Part shown: in pieces, positions 32,791 to 35,671 of the stretch
How the letters are laid out: every line of letters begins with the position of its first letter
Numbering within the stretch: the first letter of the stretch is position 1
From: JAGXOF01 sp046545575
GTDB taxonomy: Bacteria > Chloroflexota > Dehalococcoidia > SZUA-161 > SpSt-899
Direction of reading: 5' to 3'
Length of the DNA: 35,671 nt
NCBI GenBank assembly: GCA_046545575.1
Contig: JBKGZM010000017.1
Location: forward strand, 1-35,671
Translations under genes and position numbers: made by a program
Notes under the pieces: model-generated
Told to the model about the DNA's origin: nothing
Database searches by the model: none
What the model saw: the letters and a program-made list of their open reading frames with translations, nothing else

Positions 32791-33770
32791 CGGGAATATC
32801 TGACAATTTCAACCGCCCTATAAATTACCTGCGTATTTCGGTTACGGACCGCTGTAACCTGCGTTGCATCTACTGTATGCCGCCGGAGGGGGTTAAGCAC
32901 ATACCTCACAGCGATGTTCTGAGCTACGAGGAAATCTCCACGGTGGCAAAGGCAGCCGCTGAAATGGGGATCAATAAGATCCGCCTTACAGGTGGCGAGC
33001 CGCTGGTGCGGGCACGCTTGACCAACCTTGTTGGGATGCTTTCGGGAATCGAAGGTATCGACGATCTTTCCCTCACCACGAACGGGATATTACTTGACCG
33101 GTACGCCCAAGAGCTTAAGACAGCGGGACTTAAGCGGGTCAATGTCAGCATTGATTCCCTCTTGCCGGACAGATTTCGCCAGATTACTCGCCTTGGGACA
33201 CTTGACGATACGCTTCGCGGGATTGAGGTAGCGAAAGAGGTTGGGCTTTTCCCCATCAAGGTAAACGTTGTGGTCATGGAAGGTGTGAACGAGGAGGAAA
33301 TAGTTGATTTTGCGCGCATGACCGTAGATGAGGGATGGAATGTCCGCTTTATTGAGCTTATGCCCGTGGGAGAGCAAAATGAGGAAGGACAACTCGGGTT
33401 TGTACCGGTGTCTGACATACGGGAGCAGGTTGAGTCTCTGGGAAAGCTGGAACCCTGTACTCTTGATGGAAACGGTCCGGCCAAGTACTTTCGACTTCCG
33501 CAAGCCAACGGAACCATAGGCTTCATTAGTCCTGTGAGTGAGCATATTTGCTTCAGGTGTAACCGGATGCGTCTCACGGCTGACGGGAAACTGCGCCCGT
33601 GTCTTCTCCGCGATGATGAGATCGACATGCGCGGACCACTTCGTGAAGGTGCTTCCATTAAGGACCTCAAATCGCTGATCAGAAAGGCTATCCTGGCCAA
33701 GCCCGTGGGCCACCAGTTGAATATCGGGGCCACGGCGAACTCAAGGCGTATGTCGCAGATCGGTGGCTGA
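32787..33770 (+). CDS. moaA: GTP 3',8-cyclase MoaA
   Basis: A radical SAM enzyme that catalyses the first step of molybdenum-cofactor synthesis from GTP. The N-terminal cluster motif is C23, C27 and C30 in CNLRCIYCMPPEGV. The second cluster is in HICFRCNRMRLTADGKLRPC near the C-terminus. The protein ends in the conserved Gly-Gly that reaches into the active site (SQIGG). 327 residues is normal. It starts within the rdgB stop and is followed after four bases by the RNase HI-MoaC fusion, so the two Moco enzymes are in one transcript. Confidence 0.97.
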   Translation: MTGISDNFNRPINYLRISVTDRCNLRCIYCMPPEGVKHIPHSDVLSYEEISTVAKAAAEMGINKIRLTGGEPLVRARLTNLVGMLSGIEGIDDLSLTTNGILLDRYAQELKTAGLKRVNVSIDSLLPDRFRQITRLGTLDDTLRGIEVAKEVGLFPIKVNVVVMEGVNEEEIVDFARMTVDEGWNVRFIELMPVGEQNEEGQLGFVPVSDIREQVESLGKLEPCTLDGNGPAKYFRLPQANGTIGFISPVSEHICFRCNRMRLTADGKLRPCLLRDDEIDMRGPLREGASIKDLKSLIRKAILAKPVGHQLNIGATANSRRMSQIGG

Positions 33771-33774
33771 GACA

Positions 33775-34653
33775 ATGATCGAGATATTTACCGACGGGGC
33801 GTGCTCTGGCAATCCCGGACCCGGTGGATGGGCGGCCATCGTGCTGGATGGCAATGACCGGGTAGAGCTAAAGGGAAGCGCTGAGGCTACAACCTCCAAT
33901 CGAATGGAACTCACCGCCGCAATCGAGGGACTGGCCTATGTGCCTGAGAACTCGGATGTCAAGCTCCACAGCGACAGCGAATATCTTGTCAAGAGTATGA
34001 CCGGCAACTGGAAACGCCGGGCTAATCTTGACCTCTGGCAGAGGCTGGATGAGCTATCGTCGAGGCGGAGGGTACAGTGGATGTGGGTGAGGGGGCATGC
34101 CGGGCATAAGGAGAATGAGAGGGCTGACCGGCTGGCTGTGGAGATGGCCTCCCGTGCGGGGAATTCCAACAGTGAAAGTAAAGCTCCCAGCCATTTCGAT
34201 TCGTCGGGGCAAGCCCATATGGTGGACGTCTCGGAGAAGGAAATAACCGAGCGAGAGGCAACAGCCAGGGGCAGGGTCACAATGAAGTCCTCGACACTGG
34301 AATTCATCGAGCAGGGACAGGCAGCCAAAGGCGATGTTCTGTCAGTGGCCAAAACCGCTGGCATTATGGGGGCCAAGAGAACCCCTGATTTGATACCGCT
34401 GTGTCATCCTCTGCATATTACAGATGTGAGCGTGGATTTTGAATTGGATAGGGCGGGGAGTGCCATAGACATTACGGCGACGGTTCGGGCGGGGGAGAGG
34501 ACGGGAGTCGAGATGGAAGCGCTCACCGCGGTAGCGGTGAGCGCTTTGACGATTTACGACATGTGCAAGGCGGTGGACAGGGGCATGCGCATCGAATCCG
34601 TGCGTCTCGTTGAGAAGAGCGGCGGCAAGAGCGGGACGATCACACTCGAATAA
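33775..34653 (+). CDS. RNase HI - MoaC fusion protein
   Basis: A 292-residue protein with two complete domains. Residues 1-128 are ribonuclease HI, with all catalytic residues: D7 (FTDGACSGNPGPGG), E45 (RMELTAAIEGL), D67 (HSDSEYLVKS), H108 (RGHAGH) and D118. A Ser-rich linker (about 129-138) follows. Residues 139-292 are cyclic pyranopterin monophosphate synthase MoaC: SHFDSSGQAHMVDVS, KRTPDLIPLCHPL (201-213) and TGVEMEALTAVAVSALTIYD (243-262). The MoaC half follows moaA logically, while RNase H removes RNA-DNA hybrids and has no clear link to Moco. A GTG four codons earlier (33763, inside moaA) is possible. The ATG at 33775 is preferred. There is no internal stop, so the fusion is real in this sequence. 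Confidence 0.92.
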   Translation: MIEIFTDGACSGNPGPGGWAAIVLDGNDRVELKGSAEATTSNRMELTAAIEGLAYVPENSDVKLHSDSEYLVKSMTGNWKRRANLDLWQRLDELSSRRRVQWMWVRGHAGHKENERADRLAVEMASRAGNSNSESKAPSHFDSSGQAHMVDVSEKEITEREATARGRVTMKSSTLEFIEQGQAAKGDVLSVAKTAGIMGAKRTPDLIPLCHPLHITDVSVDFELDRAGSAIDITATVRAGERTGVEMEALTAVAVSALTIYDMCKAVDRGMRIESVRLVEKSGGKSGTITLE

Positions 34654-34655
34654 CC

Positions 34656-35513
34656 ATGGAAATCGCTCGCAGCATACCCCAGATGAGGGAAGCCAGACGG
34701 AACCTCGGGGAGCCGGTGGGGTTCGTTCCCACAATGGGCTACCTACACGAGGGCCACCTTTCTCTAGTGAGGAAGGCGCGGTCCGCCGATCAAAGCGTTG
34801 TTGCCAGCATATTTGTGAATCCCACTCAGTTTGGGCCAGGCGAGGATTTCCAGGATTACCCCCGTGATACTGACCGGGACCTGGCCCTCTTGCAGAGAGA
34901 GGGTGTCGACGTCGTGTTCATGCCCGAGCCGGGTGAGATGTACCCTGATGATTTCAATACCTGGGTTGATGTGAGGGGGGTAACCGGGGTGCTCGAAGGC
35001 GCTTCTCGTCCCGAGCATTTCACAGGAGTGAGCACGGTTGTGGCCAAGCTGTTTAACATCGTTGAGCCTGACCGGGCTTACTTCGGGCAGAAGGATGCCC
35101 AGCAGGTGGTGGTTATCAAGAGAATGGTAGCCGACCTCAATATGAATCTGGAAATAGTCGCATGTCCGACGGTGCGCGAGCTCGATGGACTGGCTATGAG
35201 CAGTCGGAATATCTACCTCAGCCAGCAGGAGCGTGAGGCTGCGCTTGCACTGTGGAAGTCGCTCAATCTTGCACATAGGCTCTGGTCGGAGGGTGAAAGG
35301 GATGCGGAAAAGATACGTCAGCAGATGAGGTCGTTAATTGAACAGGAGCGACAGGTGGGACTCGAGTATGTCAGTATCGCTGATGCCAGGCTTTTGCAGG
35401 AGATGGAAAACGTTGACCGTCCGGCTGTGGTTTCTTTGGCTGTGCGAGTTGGCAAGGCTCGCTTGATAGACAATATTCCGCTGGGGTGTGAAATTGAAGA
35501 TATTGGTGACTAA
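34656..35513 (+). CDS. panC: Pantothenate synthetase
   Basis: Joins pantoate and beta-alanine with ATP to give pantothenate, the precursor of coenzyme A. 285 residues, complete. The HIGH-like motif is VPTMGYLHEGHLSLV, then VVASIFVNPTQFGPGEDFQ, GASRPEHFTGVSTVV and FGQKDAQQ, and the KMSKS-like loop appears as GLAMSSRNIYLS. It begins two bases after the fusion gene stop, and surE starts 26 bases before its end, so it is inside a tight operon. No panB or panD is seen. Confidence 0.96.
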   Translation: MEIARSIPQMREARRNLGEPVGFVPTMGYLHEGHLSLVRKARSADQSVVASIFVNPTQFGPGEDFQDYPRDTDRDLALLQREGVDVVFMPEPGEMYPDDFNTWVDVRGVTGVLEGASRPEHFTGVSTVVAKLFNIVEPDRAYFGQKDAQQVVVIKRMVADLNMNLEIVACPTVRELDGLAMSSRNIYLSQQEREAALALWKSLNLAHRLWSEGERDAEKIRQQMRSLIEQERQVGLEYVSIADARLLQEMENVDRPAVVSLAVRVGKARLIDNIPLGCEIEDIGD

Positions 35514-35671
35514 CGACGACGGAGTTTATGCCGAGGGACTGTGGACCCTGGTGAGAGCGATCATGGATAACGCCGATGTACTGGTGGTTGCCCCTGACCG
35601 CGAGCAGAGTGGGGTGGGGACCTCTGTAACCCTTCACCAGCCGCTGCGAATGAGGGAGGTAGAGCCCCCTG
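35488..35671 (+). CDS. surE: 5'-nucleotidase SurE, truncated by the window edge
   Basis: The first 61 codons of SurE, a metal-dependent survival-protein phosphatase of nucleoside monophosphates. Reading from GTG 35488 gives MKLKILVTNDDGVYAEGL with the metal-binding NDDG motif, then VVAPDREQSGVGTSVTLHQP, which is diagnostic. The start overlaps panC by 26 bases. A TTG at 35494 is an alternative start. The rest of the gene lies beyond the window. Confidence 0.9.
   Translation, partial: MKLKILVTNDDGVYAEGLWTLVRAIMDNADVLVVAPDREQSGVGTSVTLHQPLRMREVEPP

Noticed and set aside
32924..33775. Minus-strand open frame of 283 codons opposite moaA
   Set aside because: Ser/Arg-rich composition typical of a complementary frame, and moaA motifs are unambiguous on the other strand.
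1..35671. CRISPR array, transposon, prophage or rRNA in the window
   Set aside because: No regularly spaced direct repeats, transposase or phage genes, or rRNA sequence were found. The intergenic hairpins differ in sequence from each other.

Overview
The window looks like a chromosomal segment of an anaerobic or facultative bacterium, most likely a Chloroflexota lineage such as Dehalococcoidia. That placement is an inference from gene content: the archaeal-type fructose-bisphosphate aldolase/phosphatase, a corrinoid adenosyltransferase, molybdopterin genes, ClpC without mcsA or mcsB next to it, and a pathway built on UbiD and PEP-synthase relatives. No rRNA, CRISPR array, insertion sequence or phage gene was found. 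The two tRNA genes and the many clear -35/-10 pairs with 17-18 bp spacing indicate ordinary sigma-70-type promoters.

Region 1 (about 199-12409) is a catabolic cluster. A divergent LysR regulator faces a long collinear run: flavin prenyltransferase UbiX, a small LpdD-like protein, an unrecognised repeat-built membrane protein, two proteins matching the two halves of phenylphosphate synthase (PEP-synthase-like swivelling-His subunit, then ATP-binding subunit), a UbiD-family (de)carboxylase, a Tm-1-like/UPF0261 protein, and after a 380-base gap with a strong hairpin, a thiolase and an aryl/acyl-CoA-ligase-like adenylating enzyme. The logic is phosphorylate a hydroxyl (phenol or an enol), carboxylate with prenylated-FMN UbiD, activate the acid with CoA. 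The thiolase suggests a possible new variant in which a ketone enol is phosphorylated, carboxylated to a 3-oxoacid, activated and thiolysed. This is the most interesting system in the window.

Region 2 (about 12432-21103, minus strand) is housekeeping: clpC, radA, argG, comEA, comEC and a YggU-family gene read leftwards, preceded by tRNA-Val. Good promoters lie before clpC and tRNA-Val, and a clear terminator follows clpC.

Region 3 (about 21106-27209) holds a flavin-type pyridoxamine-oxidase-fold protein, an MFS transporter with a perfect 16-bp inverted repeat upstream, a PspC-domain protein with a second small membrane protein, and a short GH3-type adenylating enzyme paired with a radical SAM/SPASM protein. 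The radical SAM gene and ribF are divergent from a palindromic double promoter.

Region 4 (27244-35671) has ribF and tyrS, then a convergent nitroreductase, a truncated GIY-YIG fragment and tRNA-Asn. It ends with a biosynthetic operon: cobO, fructose-bisphosphate aldolase/phosphatase, rdgB, moaA, an RNase HI-MoaC fusion, panC and the start of surE, which runs off the right edge.
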